Assembly (NCBI RefSeq): GCF_002285415.1
Contig: NZ_NSBU01000007.1
Span: forward strand, 1,326,583-1,390,582
Origin: Actibacterium pelagium
GTDB taxonomy: Bacteria; Pseudomonadota; Alphaproteobacteria; Rhodobacterales; Rhodobacteraceae
Direction of reading: 5' to 3'
DNA length: 64,000 bases
Made by a program: the position numbers and the translations under genes. This document shows, piece by piece, positions 19,531 through 27,659 of this stretch (positions are counted from its first letter, which is position 1; every line of letters begins with the position of its first letter). Under the pieces are notes generated by a model. That model did not search any database, had not been told where the DNA came from, and saw only the letters and a list, made by a program, of their open reading frames with translations.

Positions 19531-19965
19531 TTAAAGTTTCTGGTTTACGACCACGACTTGGATATTGAAATTCATAAGCGCGTCGAAGAGCCCGGTAATA
19601 TCGGTATCCGAGGCTGGATAAACGACCTCGGTGTACACCCGGTTGTTTCCATCGACTTTTGAGCTCGACTTAGCCTTAGGCGAAAGGCCGGATAGTCGAG
19701 CTTGGATCCAAGCATCCAAGTCTTTCAGTTCAGTTGTTGAACCATCAAACGCGCCGCGCACATACATCCGGCTTCCGTCCTGCACGATCCGACGAACCTG
19801 CGTATTGTTCATGAACATGATAGCCGCATCCAGAATGAAGACGACCAGGGTCATGAAGAACATGATCCAAATAAGGCCATCAACGCTCGCCGTTCCGTCC
19901 TGCTCTTTCCAGAACTTGGAAAGTCGGTTTTTGCTTGACGATAAATACGATTTAAAAGGGGTCAT
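19531..19965 (-). CDS. TadE-like pseudopilin 2 (copy B)
   Basis: The 144-residue protein has the pilin-like signature KEQDGTASVDGLIWIMFF, with a glycine at 24 followed by TASVD, so Asp replaces the usual Glu at +5. One membrane helix spans about residues 30-52. The C-terminal periplasmic domain ends in NFNIQVVVVNQK. It is paralogous to 22281-22712, with near-identical signature, QDGSRxYVRGxFDG and YPASDTDxTGL blocks. Start ATG 19965 overlaps the stop of the upstream TadE gene by one base (TAATG), implying coupled translation. Probably a minor pilin-like component. Confidence 0.85.
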   Translation of the reverse strand: MTPFKSYLSSSKNRLSKFWKEQDGTASVDGLIWIMFFMTLVVFILDAAIMFMNNTQVRRIVQDGSRMYVRGAFDGSTTELKDLDAWIQARLSGLSPKAKSSSKVDGNNRVYTEVVYPASDTDITGLFDALMNFNIQVVVVNQKL

Positions 19966-20414
19966 TAACTCGTTCCTTGACTATCATCAGCTGCATTATC
20001 GGGGTGTTCGATTACCTGAATTCCGCTTGTCTGGACGGACACACCGTCTACGAAGAAAGTCCACATCCCAAGACCCAGTTCACGACCGATCAGGGTCATG
20101 GTTACCTGGCTAATTCTCAGGTCTGTCTCTGCATGTGGAATTTTTTCGCATTTGACCGTGGCGGACGGGGACAATAGCCGAACACGATCTCCAAGCTCGG
20201 CCTCCAATTTGCTGCAGCTTGTATACTCACCAACGATGTATTTGCGGTTTTCCTGATGAAGCGCCCTGATCGCCCAGCCGTGTTTCGTAAAGTAGACACA
20301 GATGTCCAAGATCGACACGAATACGGTGAAGAAGAACAGCACCCAGAGAATAGACTCTACGGTGACCGCGCCATCTTCCGAACGCAAAAAGGATTTTATT
20401 GAAGCGGAAATCAT
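19965..20414 (-). CDS. TadE-like pseudopilin 1 (copy B)
   Basis: ATG 20414 is chosen (149 residues). A TTG directly before it would only add one residue. The prepilin-like motif SEDGAVTVESILW has Gly15 and Glu20, the G-x4-E arrangement cut by prepilin peptidase, followed by one hydrophobic helix. The periplasmic part contains ALHQENRKYIVGEY and two cysteines (YTSC, KCEK) that could pair. It is paralogous to 22715-23257 but lacks that protein's Thr-rich tail. It heads the downstream cassette. No strong SD is visible, and A/T content is higher than in the upstream copy. Confidence 0.84.
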   Translation of the reverse strand: MISASIKSFLRSEDGAVTVESILWVLFFFTVFVSILDICVYFTKHGWAIRALHQENRKYIVGEYTSCSKLEAELGDRVRLLSPSATVKCEKIPHAETDLRISQVTMTLIGRELGLGMWTFFVDGVSVQTSGIQVIEHPDNAADDSQGTS

Positions 20415-20704
20415 CAACTAAACCACGAATACAACTTTATTAATGGAGTCAGACTACCATCCGGACACAGCTCTCTCAACAAAAGCGCCAATTTTCGGCA
20501 CATGAAGAGCCAGATTTCGCCACATTGTGAACGCAATTCGCCCAATCGGCCCATTTTGTTTCGCTAAAAACAGGCAAATTTCTATTTTAGGCGATGCGAT
20601 ACGATTCGTTCCGTGCCATAGAATCGGTTCCCAACCACAGTTTTCAGTAGTGTTCGGAAATAATTAAAGCCGCGTTTAGCGGGCCTCGAGTCGACCAATC
20701 CGCA
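20415..20704. other. Non-coding region between the two Tad cassettes
   Basis: About 290 A/T-rich bases separate the terminator of cassette A from the first gene of cassette B and should hold the cassette B promoter. No gene, repeat or convincing operator was identified. Confidence 0.6.
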
Positions 20705-20736
20705 CAAAAAAGGCCAGATCCCGAAAGATCTGGCCT
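20705..20736 (-). terminator. Intrinsic terminator of Tad cassette A
   Basis: The perfect 10-bp stem aggccagatc/gatctggcct with loop ccgaaa is followed on the minus strand by six or more T. It separates the two cassettes transcriptionally. Confidence 0.93.
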
Positions 20737-20749
20737 CAGAAACACCCAG

Positions 20750-20765
20750 CGCCAAGCGCTTGGCG
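20750..20765. repeat. Perfect 16-bp palindrome after TadG copy A
   Basis: The sequence cgccaagcgcttggcg is fully self-complementary and lies between the TadG stop and the terminator hairpin. Its role is unknown. Confidence 0.6.
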
Positions 20766-20777
20766 ATTTGGTTGTGA

Positions 20778-22280
20778 TTAACCAACCATGCGGAAGAAGG
20801 GTTCGATATCGACTTCGGGAGCGCCCTCCCCGCAGAAACCGAAGTCACTTTGCGACGTCACATCGATATTGCCCTTGGCCATGACATTGATACCGCCCAG
20901 CCCATTGGCGTTTGCCGCAATTTTGTGGATCGTTCCGAGACTCATCAAGTTTAGCCCATAAGCTTCGAAATCCGACGCGAAAGTTATATCGCCCATGCTC
21001 ATCATAAAGGTTTCTCGCCCATCACTATTGCCGCCATTGGTGCCACAATAGCCAGTGCTGCCGATCGAGGTGCCGTTCGGCGCCGATATCGAAGTGTTCT
21101 TGGTTGTGCTCGTGGTGATCAGGCTGCCATTTTCAAAACTGGACCCTTCCAGAAACTTCACGTCGCAATTGGTCAGCAACACAAGGTCGCTGACCTTGGT
21201 ATTCTTGTCGAGTTGGATCGTGTTGCTGCCTTTGGTGCAGGTCACGATATTGATGGCGTTTTTGACCAATCTTACCTTGGTGGTATCGGGATCCAAACTT
21301 TCCTCGGTAGTAACAACTGGAATCAGGAGTTCACCATTTTTACCCTTACCATTTGCGACCGAAAAGTCGATCACCCCGTTAGTTCCCTTAGCTGTGTTGA
21401 TTTTTAAGCTGTCGGGGATCAGATCTGAAGTCGCGGTTGGGTTTGCAGCGAAAGCGGTGATCTTGGCTTCCATTGTGTTGAAATAAGCCGTCAAAGAGTC
21501 GTGGTAGCTCTGCTCGAAATGAGCTTTATCCAAATCGGTGTTGTAGTCATAAACCTCCAGGTAATCTCCAGGCTTCTTTTCAGTGTCGTCACCCGGCCCC
21601 TGCAGATTCAGATACTCCGCCATAGACACGTGGGCGTCCGTGAAGATGTTCTTGGTCGAAACCTTTACGCCCTGCTCGCCGTGAATACAGAACCCGTCCT
21701 CGTAGCTGTTCGCGGACTGCATATCGACGGCCCCCAACGAGAAGAAGCCCTCGCCCCGTGATTTGCCGGGGGAGCGTGGTGGGCAGAAACCACCATCCAT
21801 CGACCAGACGGAAGTCGCTTGAAGCTCTAGGGTGTCATACCCAACCAGCCCCAGAAGGAAGGTCGCCATCGCGTTGGACCGGGCGTCCGCGCGCTGCGTG
21901 GTTACGCGGACAGATTTGTTGGTTGTGCCGCCGGTATTGAACGTGCGGGTGCCAAAATCCCAAGTGCCATATTCGACATCCGTCGAAATCAGGACATCAC
22001 CGTAAAGCGATTTTGGCATGTTCAGCTGAGCAACTTCGATTGCCTTCTTCGTGGCCTCGGTCTGGCCAGTCTTATACAGGTGGTAAAGCGCTGCGTGGCC
22101 TGCGGCGTCGGCTGCGCCCTGCAGCTGCACCTCGGACTGGACGGCGTTATTCACGTCAATAGCAACGCCGGCGGTCAACAAGGTGCCCATGCAAAGGAAA
22201 ATGGACCAGACGGTCATCGCCCCGTCTTCGTCACGGGTGAATTTTTTGAAACGGTTCGTTTTAGAAATATGCTGAGTCAT
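20778..22280 (-). CDS. TadG-like pilus-assembly protein (copy A)
   Basis: The 500-residue paralogue of the 17984-19513 product has RDEDGAMTVWSIFLCMG leading into one membrane helix, DVNNAVQSEVQLQGAADAAG after it, and a long periplasmic domain ending in a GFCGEGAP segment. Conserved cysteines (GFCPP, GFCIHGE, IVTCTKG, NCDVKF, GYCGTNGG, GFCGEG) also occur in copy B and suggest a shared disulfide-stabilised fold. The ATG at 22280 directly abuts the stop of the upstream TadE gene. It is the last gene of cassette A and is followed by its own terminator. Confidence 0.86.
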   Translation of the reverse strand: MTQHISKTNRFKKFTRDEDGAMTVWSIFLCMGTLLTAGVAIDVNNAVQSEVQLQGAADAAGHAALYHLYKTGQTEATKKAIEVAQLNMPKSLYGDVLISTDVEYGTWDFGTRTFNTGGTTNKSVRVTTQRADARSNAMATFLLGLVGYDTLELQATSVWSMDGGFCPPRSPGKSRGEGFFSLGAVDMQSANSYEDGFCIHGEQGVKVSTKNIFTDAHVSMAEYLNLQGPGDDTEKKPGDYLEVYDYNTDLDKAHFEQSYHDSLTAYFNTMEAKITAFAANPTATSDLIPDSLKINTAKGTNGVIDFSVANGKGKNGELLIPVVTTEESLDPDTTKVRLVKNAINIVTCTKGSNTIQLDKNTKVSDLVLLTNCDVKFLEGSSFENGSLITTSTTKNTSISAPNGTSIGSTGYCGTNGGNSDGRETFMMSMGDITFASDFEAYGLNLMSLGTIHKIAANANGLGGINVMAKGNIDVTSQSDFGFCGEGAPEVDIEPFFRMVG

Positions 22281-22712
22281 TTAGAGTACCGCCTTTTGAT
22301 TGACGACAAGAACTTCAATGTTGAAGTTAGAAAGAACGTTTACGAGCCCTGTCAGATCGGTGTCAGACGCGGGATAGGTCACAACCGTCGAAAGTTGGTT
22401 GCTTGCGTTTAGTGAAGAGGTCGCGTTCACGTTCGGCGACAAATCACTGAGGTTGTTTTCAACCCAAAGATCCAGTGCGGCAATCGGATCGGCTTCCCCA
22501 TCGAACCCTCCCCGAACATACAGCCGGCTGCCGTCCTGAGTGACACGCCGGACCTCGACGTTGTTCATGAACATGATGCTGGCGTCCAGAATGAACACAA
22601 GCAGCGTGGTAAAGAACATAACCCAGATCAGGCCATCGACGCTGGCAGTCCCATCTTCTTCCCGCCAGAACTTTTTCAGCGTTCTTCGCGCGGAGGCATC
22701 AGGCAATCGCAC
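22281..22712 (-). CDS. TadE-like pseudopilin 2 (copy A)
   Basis: This 143-residue paralogue of the 19531-19965 product carries EEDGTASVDGLIWVMFF (Gly21, Asp26), a single membrane helix and a short periplasmic domain with YPASDTDLTGL and NFNIEVLVVNQ. The GTG start at 22712 has a strong gaggagg SD embedded in the end of the upstream gene, two bases after that gene's stop. The stop directly abuts the TadG ATG. The conserved Asp at +5 in both copies sets this subfamily apart from canonical TadE. Confidence 0.86.
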   Translation of the reverse strand: MRLPDASARRTLKKFWREEDGTASVDGLIWVMFFTTLLVFILDASIMFMNNVEVRRVTQDGSRLYVRGGFDGEADPIAALDLWVENNLSDLSPNVNATSSLNASNQLSTVVTYPASDTDLTGLVNVLSNFNIEVLVVNQKAVL

Positions 22713-22714
22713 GA

Positions 22715-23257
22715 TTACGCCTCCTCGGTTACGTCGCTTACGATGGTAGTGCTGCCGTCCGAAGTGGTCGTTGCGCTGTCGTCGGTGACCGTCTCGGTCG
22801 TAGTGGTCTCATCCGTTTCGACCACGGGCGGTTTTACAGTGGTGGCCGCGGTCGGCACCTCAATCGTCTGGAAGCCGGTGCTCGAGATATTGATGTCTTT
22901 CAGGAAGTAGGTAACGATCCCAAGCCCCATCTCGCTGCTGGCAAGGGTGACGGTTACCGTGCTGAAGGTGCTGCCGCGTTCCGGGTAGGTATCACAGGCA
23001 GATGCGCCAGAAGGCGAAATTGCCTGAATGCGCTGGTTCAGCGCTGTTTCCAGTGCATTACAGTCCGAATACGCACCGACGATGAATTCACGGTTTTCCT
23101 GATGCATCGCGCGAACGGCCCAGCCGTGATTCAGGAAGTAGACGCAGATATCCAGAATGGAGAGTACGAAGAAGAACATGAAGCCCAGCCACATCACGCT
23201 TTCGACGGTCACGGCTCCGCTCTCGTCTTTCCAAAATGACATAAAACGCTGTTGCAT
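22715..23257 (-). CDS. TadE-like pseudopilin 1 with Thr-rich tail (copy A)
   Basis: The 180-residue protein has the prepilin-like motif DESGAVTVESVMW (Gly14, Glu19), a hydrophobic helix, AMHQENREFIVGAY, and two cysteines matching those of copy B (YSDC, ACDT). After about residue 137 it continues into a roughly 43-residue Thr/Asp/Val-rich low-complexity tail (for example ETDETTTTETVTDD) that copy B lacks. It heads cassette A. ATG 23257 has a ggagagaag SD. The tail could be surface-exposed or glycosylated, but that is speculation. Confidence 0.86.
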   Translation of the reverse strand: MQQRFMSFWKDESGAVTVESVMWLGFMFFFVLSILDICVYFLNHGWAVRAMHQENREFIVGAYSDCNALETALNQRIQAISPSGASACDTYPERGSTFSTVTVTLASSEMGLGIVTYFLKDINISSTGFQTIEVPTAATTVKPPVVETDETTTTETVTDDSATTTSDGSTTIVSDVTEEA

Positions 23258-23420
23258 CGCACTTCTCTCCGAATAGGGGGTGGTTCCCCGCCGAGGGAGA
23301 CTCCCCCTTTGGCCTTCCGAATTACCGTCAGAAAGCCGCAGAAAAGGGGCGGAAGTGGGGCAAAGGCGCGGAAATTAAGAGTGCATTAGTATAGTCGGCA
23401 CCATTGTTTCCAGATCGTGA

Positions 23421-24851
23421 TCAAAGACCCTTCGCGCGGTAGCTGCGTGCAACACGCTCAATTCCTACGATATAAGCGGCGGTTCTCAGGTCTTCGACGT
23501 CATCCCGTGAATTCCAAACCTCGCTCATGGTCTGGTAGGCAATGCGCATGGTGTCATCAAGGCCCGAGCGCACCAGTTCCAGCTCGTCCGCGCCGCGCAG
23601 ATACTTTTCCTTGAAGTCAGGCTTGATCGACCACGCGTCGCCCAAATGGCGGTCCAAACGTTCTAGCTCGTCTACGATCAGTTGGTGCCGGGCCTCTTCC
23701 TGTCGGCGCTGCATCCGGCCAAAGCGGATGTGCGACAGGTTTTTCACCCATTCGAAATAGGACACGGTTACACCGCCCGCATTGGCATAAAGATCGGGGA
23801 TGATCACGACGCCCTTCTTTCGAAGTATATCGTCGGCTCCGGCCGTAATTGGGCCGTTCGCGGCCTCGATAATCAACGGGGCCTTGATACGGTCGGCATT
23901 CTGCAGGTTGATGACACCTTCCAGAGCCGCTGGCAGAAGGATGTCACAATCTTCTTCCAGCACTTTGACGCCGTCTTCGACATAAGTTGCGCCCGGGTAC
24001 CCCGAGACCCCACCGTGTTTGGTAATCCAGGCGCGGACAGCCTCGACATCAAGGCCGTTGGTATCCACCAAGGCGCCGTCGCGCTCGATGACGCCTACGA
24101 CCACACTGCCATCTTCTTCCTGAAGGAACTTGGCCGCGTGATAGCCCACGTTCCCCAACCCCTGCACGATGACGCGCTTACCCTCCAGCTTGCCGGTCAT
24201 CCCGGTCTGAGCGACATCTTGCGGATGACGAAAGAACTCTCGCAAGGCGAATTGGACGCCACGGCCCGTGGCCTCGACCCGACCCGCGATCCCGCCCGCA
24301 TGGGGCGGCTTGCCCGTGACACAGGCATTCGCATTGATATCGGTGGTGTTCATGCGTCGGTATTGGTCGGCAATCCAGGCCATCTCGCGCTCTCCAGTCC
24401 CCATGTCCGGGGCTGGAACGTTTTGGGATGGGTGTATCAGGTCGCGCTTGGCAAGCTCATATGCAAAACGGCGAGTTATCTGCTCTAGCTCATGCTCCTC
24501 ATATTCCCACGGGTTGATGCAAAGCCCACCCTTGGAGCCGCCAAACGGTGCTTCGACCAAGGCGCATTTATAGGTCATCAGCGCGGCAAGCGCCTCTACC
24601 TCGTCCTGATTCACGGACCCGGCATAACGAATACCGCCTTTTACCGGCTCCATGTGTTCCGAGTGCACCGACCGATAACCCGTGAAGGTGTGCATATGGC
24701 CCCGCAGTCGAACGCCGAAACGGACTGTGTAAGTGGCATTGCAAACACGTATTTTCTCTTCAAGGCCGGGTGGCAGGTCCATCAGGGCAACCGCCCGATT
24801 GAACATCAGATCCACGGACTCGCGGAATGTTGGCTCTGCTATAGGGGCCAT
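23421..24851 (-). CDS. Glu/Leu/Phe/Val dehydrogenase (glutamate dehydrogenase)
   Basis: The cytoplasmic enzyme interconverts glutamate and 2-oxoglutarate plus ammonium. The 476-residue protein has PVKGGIRYAG near residue 69, the catalytic lysine region MTYKCALVEAPFGGSKGG near residue 92, NVPAPDMGTGEREMAW near residue 144, and a Rossmann domain with VQGLGNVGYHAAKFL near residue 235. A few residues differ from small hexameric GdhA, and cofactor choice cannot be read here. ATG 24851 has a gggagga SD. It is a single-gene unit between the Tad cassettes and an unrelated membrane protein. Confidence 0.93.
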   Translation of the reverse strand: MAPIAEPTFRESVDLMFNRAVALMDLPPGLEEKIRVCNATYTVRFGVRLRGHMHTFTGYRSVHSEHMEPVKGGIRYAGSVNQDEVEALAALMTYKCALVEAPFGGSKGGLCINPWEYEEHELEQITRRFAYELAKRDLIHPSQNVPAPDMGTGEREMAWIADQYRRMNTTDINANACVTGKPPHAGGIAGRVEATGRGVQFALREFFRHPQDVAQTGMTGKLEGKRVIVQGLGNVGYHAAKFLQEEDGSVVVGVIERDGALVDTNGLDVEAVRAWITKHGGVSGYPGATYVEDGVKVLEEDCDILLPAALEGVINLQNADRIKAPLIIEAANGPITAGADDILRKKGVVIIPDLYANAGGVTVSYFEWVKNLSHIRFGRMQRRQEEARHQLIVDELERLDRHLGDAWSIKPDFKEKYLRGADELELVRSGLDDTMRIAYQTMSEVWNSRDDVEDLRTAAYIVGIERVARSYRAKGL

Positions 24852-24948
24852 GAAAAATTCCTCCCTGAAATATAACGGCGCCCATTTTTTGGGCGACTCG
24901 TTGATTTCAGGTTAGACCAACATGGGATTTTGAGAAGGAAAACCTGCG

Positions 24949-25413
24949 TCAGTGGCCTTGCAGGCGTAGGGTTAGAATTTCTGCCATGGCCTTGCACTGC
25001 GCCGCCGAAGTGACGCCGCCCACCCCCAATCGATCACCGCTTCGCCACCAAAGGCCCGGCGCCCAAGCGCGCGTGCCGTTCGAAGACAAGCGGATGACAA
25101 ACCCGTTTGATGGTTTGAACGCCAAATGTCCCCGATCCAGACCGGTGATGTCTTCAATAGGCGCCAATAGGCGACCATCCTGATCAAAGATGCCTTCGTC
25201 GCGCAACTCAAGCCAACCCAGTGTCGCCCGCCGCATCCAATCACTCATGTAAAGTGTAGCCAGACCCAGCGCCGTCAGCAGCAAACGCTCCCAAATCGCG
25301 ATATCAGCGGTCGCAGCCGAATAGATCATGAGGCCTCCAAGCGACACCAGAACGATCATGGCAATGATCCGGCGTGTATTCGAGGCTTGGATTTTTGGCG
25401 GTGTGCGGGTCAT
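24949..25413 (-). CDS. Two-helix membrane protein, function unknown
   Basis: The frame opens at 25449, but ATG 25413 has a proper aaagga SD and gives 154 residues starting MTRTPPK. Two hydrophobic helices lie at about residues 16-34 and 41-57. A soluble C-terminal domain follows with DEGIFDQDGRLLAPIEDITG, a pattern seen in small uncharacterised rhodobacteral membrane proteins. It is divergent from the pirin gene, so the two share a promoter region. Confidence 0.75.
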   Translation of the reverse strand: MTRTPPKIQASNTRRIIAMIVLVSLGGLMIYSAATADIAIWERLLLTALGLATLYMSDWMRRATLGWLELRDEGIFDQDGRLLAPIEDITGLDRGHLAFKPSNGFVIRLSSNGTRAWAPGLWWRSGDRLGVGGVTSAAQCKAMAEILTLRLQGH

Positions 25414-25576
25414 GTCGGTTCCTTTTAAGTGAACTCTATTTAGGACCATGGCCTCAAAAGATCAAAACGGTTTAACGATGTGCGATTGCGCACCAATTCA
25501 GTCCGAAAGGGCGCAAAAACTTCCGTTGTCGCGCGGGAAAACCCGACTACATTGGAGCCAAGAAAAGGAGATCCCC

Positions 25577-26488
25577 ATGTCGATCAGACCTGTCACCTCT
25601 ACCACGCAAGCCGTCCCCACCATGGAGGGAGCCGGCGTCAAACTGCACCGCGCCTTCGGGTTTCGCGATCCGTCCGAGTTGGACCCGTTCCTGTTGTTTG
25701 ATGATTTCCGCAATGAGCGGCCCGAAGATTTCCTTCGCGGATTCCCGTGGCACCCGCATCGCGGGATTGAGACGATCACCTATGTTCTAAGCGGTTCGGT
25801 AGACCATGGCGACAGCCTTGGCAATACCGGAACACTTGGAGCGGGTGATGTGCAGTGGATGACCGCAGGATCGGGGATCATGCATCAGGAAATGCCGCTT
25901 GGAAACGCCAAGGGCCAGATGCACGGATTTCAGCTGTGGGCCAACTTGCCCTCGCATCTGAAGATGACCGACCCGCGCTATCAAGACGTAAAATCTGCCG
26001 ACATCCCCGAGATCATCGACGATGACGGAACCCGTGTGAAGATCATCATCGGGGAATTCTGGGGCAAGACCGGTCCTGTCGATGGGATCGCTGCGGACCC
26101 TCAGTATCTGGATATCTTCGTTCCTGCAGGTGTGAAGAAGACCTTCAAGGTCGACACATACCGTCAGACCTTTGCCTATATCTTCGAGGGCAGCGCCGCT
26201 TTTGCAGATGCCTCGGATCCGACGGGTGTACTGCTAGAGAAAGAGGTCATGGGTGAAGAACTGAACATTCGCGACATGTCCGGCAACCGTACCCTTGTGA
26301 AATTCGGCACCGGTGACGAGATCACGGTTCAAGCAGGTGAGGAAGGTGTGCGTTTCCTTCTGGTCTCTGGTGCGCCGATCCAAGAACCAGTGGCCTGGCA
26401 CGGTCCCATCGTGATGAACACGCAACAAGAAATCCTTCAGGCGATGCAGGACCTGCGTAACGGGACCTTCATCAAGCCCGCACATTAA
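25577..26488 (+). CDS. Pirin-family cupin protein
   Basis: The start at ATG 25577 follows an aaggag SD by six bases. The 303-residue product has the pirin N-terminal cupin with the metal ligands FPWHPHRGIET and GSGIMHQE, and a C-terminal pirin domain from about residue 175. Bacterial pirins are iron-binding proteins. Some oxidise quercetin, others bind metabolic enzymes, so the role is open. It is a monocistronic gene ending in a strong terminator. Confidence 0.92.
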   Translation: MSIRPVTSTTQAVPTMEGAGVKLHRAFGFRDPSELDPFLLFDDFRNERPEDFLRGFPWHPHRGIETITYVLSGSVDHGDSLGNTGTLGAGDVQWMTAGSGIMHQEMPLGNAKGQMHGFQLWANLPSHLKMTDPRYQDVKSADIPEIIDDDGTRVKIIIGEFWGKTGPVDGIAADPQYLDIFVPAGVKKTFKVDTYRQTFAYIFEGSAAFADASDPTGVLLEKEVMGEELNIRDMSGNRTLVKFGTGDEITVQAGEEGVRFLLVSGAPIQEPVAWHGPIVMNTQQEILQAMQDLRNGTFIKPAH

Positions 26489-26494
26489 TTACAG

Positions 26495-26520
26495 ACGGCC
26501 CGCCCAGTGCGGGCCGTTTT
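26495..26520 (+). terminator. Intrinsic terminator of the pirin gene
   Basis: The 9-bp stem acggcccgc/gcgggccgt with loop ccagt is followed by tttt, seven bases past the stop. Confidence 0.9.
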
Positions 26521-26618
26521 GCGATCTCTTGCGCTTTTAGGTTACCGCGGTGGGTGACCCAACTGAGTCCAGTTCATATTCTGTCAGGAAGTGTGTCGGC
26601 GCTTGAGCGCAAGCCCTA

Positions 26619-27215
26619 TCAGCTTGCCCCTGCCCCCACGGCACTGCGCACCATTTCCCAGTGGATGCGTTCGACCTCTTCCAACGGCAGACGGCCGCCT
26701 TCGCGGTACCAGTTGGCCACGCCGGTTAGCAGGGCCAAGACTGCCATCGTGGCAAGACGCACGTCAGTGATGCGAAACAGGCCACCCTCTTGCCCCTCTT
26801 GTAATATGGCTTCCAGCGCGCCTTCATACCGGCGGCGAAGACCTTCGACGGCCTCAAAGTTTTCTGGCGTCAGGTTCCGAAGCTCCATCTGTGCGATGAA
26901 CATCGTGTCCGGGCGCGTCACGTGAAAGCGAACGTGGAACCGGCTGAATGCTTCCAGCTGGCCAATCGGGTCATCTGGTTTGGGCTCTGCCTGCCACGCT
27001 TCGAACAACTCGTTCAGGTGGCGATTCATGATGTCCAGCAGCAGGCCCTGCTTATCAGGCGTATAATTATAAAGCGCGCCCACCTGCACGCCCACCTGCG
27101 CCGCGATCTGGCGCATGGACACTGCCGCATAACCGTGTCTCGCGAACAGTTCGACCGCCGCTGCCTGAACCCGAGGGCCCGTGATTTCGGAATGAGAGCC
27201 TGCTTTGCGTGCCAT
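26619..27215 (-). CDS. TetR-family transcriptional regulator
   Basis: ATG 27215 (198 residues) is chosen because the TetR DNA-binding domain starts there. The frame is open much further upstream but without family similarity. The helix-turn-helix spans about residues 15-60 (ELFARHGYAAVSMRQIAAQV, then GALYNYTPDKQGLL). The C-terminal half is a ligand-binding helical domain of the kind found in acyl-CoA or lipid-sensing TetR proteins (ELRNLTPENFEAVEGLRRRY). It is divergent from a small lipoprotein gene. The target genes are unknown. Confidence 0.9.
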   Translation of the reverse strand: MARKAGSHSEITGPRVQAAAVELFARHGYAAVSMRQIAAQVGVQVGALYNYTPDKQGLLLDIMNRHLNELFEAWQAEPKPDDPIGQLEAFSRFHVRFHVTRPDTMFIAQMELRNLTPENFEAVEGLRRRYEGALEAILQEGQEGGLFRITDVRLATMAVLALLTGVANWYREGGRLPLEEVERIHWEMVRSAVGAGAS

Positions 27216-27326
27216 AGGCCTTGCATATCTGAACAAGTGTTCATGTGAAAGCCCGCTCTCTTGCAGGCTGCGCCCTGCCCTGACTATGGTGGCGCAGTTG
27301 CAACCGATTCCGGACCTGACCTCACC

Positions 27327-27572
27327 ATGACGCGTGCCCTCCTTGCCGTTGCCCTGCTTTGCGCTGCGGGCTGCACTCAGATCCCCGAGGTCGAACAGGC
27401 TGTTGGCGCTGGCGCTATAGATCAGCCTTACCCAAAACTCGCCCCTCAGTCCGAGATCAATGCCGCGCTGGCTGGCGGTCGACTGAACGAGCAATCGGTC
27501 GAAAGTTTCGAGGCCGAGGTCGAGGCCCTGAAGCGCCGTGGTCAATGGTTGCGCAATCAAGAGATTCAATAA
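27327..27572 (+). CDS. Small lipoprotein, function unknown
   Basis: ATG 27327 yields 81 residues with a short signal peptide and lipobox CAAGC (Cys16). The mature part is about 65 residues with no known domain (QPYPKLAPQSEINAAL). It is divergent from the TetR gene and lies upstream of hom with an 87-base gap. Similar tiny lipoproteins are common next to hom in this family of bacteria, but the function is not known. Confidence 0.75.
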   Translation: MTRALLAVALLCAAGCTQIPEVEQAVGAGAIDQPYPKLAPQSEINAALAGGRLNEQSVESFEAEVEALKRRGQWLRNQEIQ

Positions 27573-27659
27573 ACGTCTCTACACGCGAAGGCGCGTTGCA
27601 GACCGGCGCTCAACGGGGTAACAAAACCGCCAAATAGTCCTTAGTGGTTGGAGACCCCT

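Noticed and set aside
24879-24895. Hairpin cgccca/tgggcg upstream of the glutamate dehydrogenase start
   Set aside because: Only six base pairs with a T-only loop and no T run on the minus strand. Likely incidental.
27573-27659. Possible SAM-type riboswitch before hom (caacgg and ttggag elements)
   Set aside because: The required pseudoknot complement is absent and the stems do not follow any riboswitch consensus I know.
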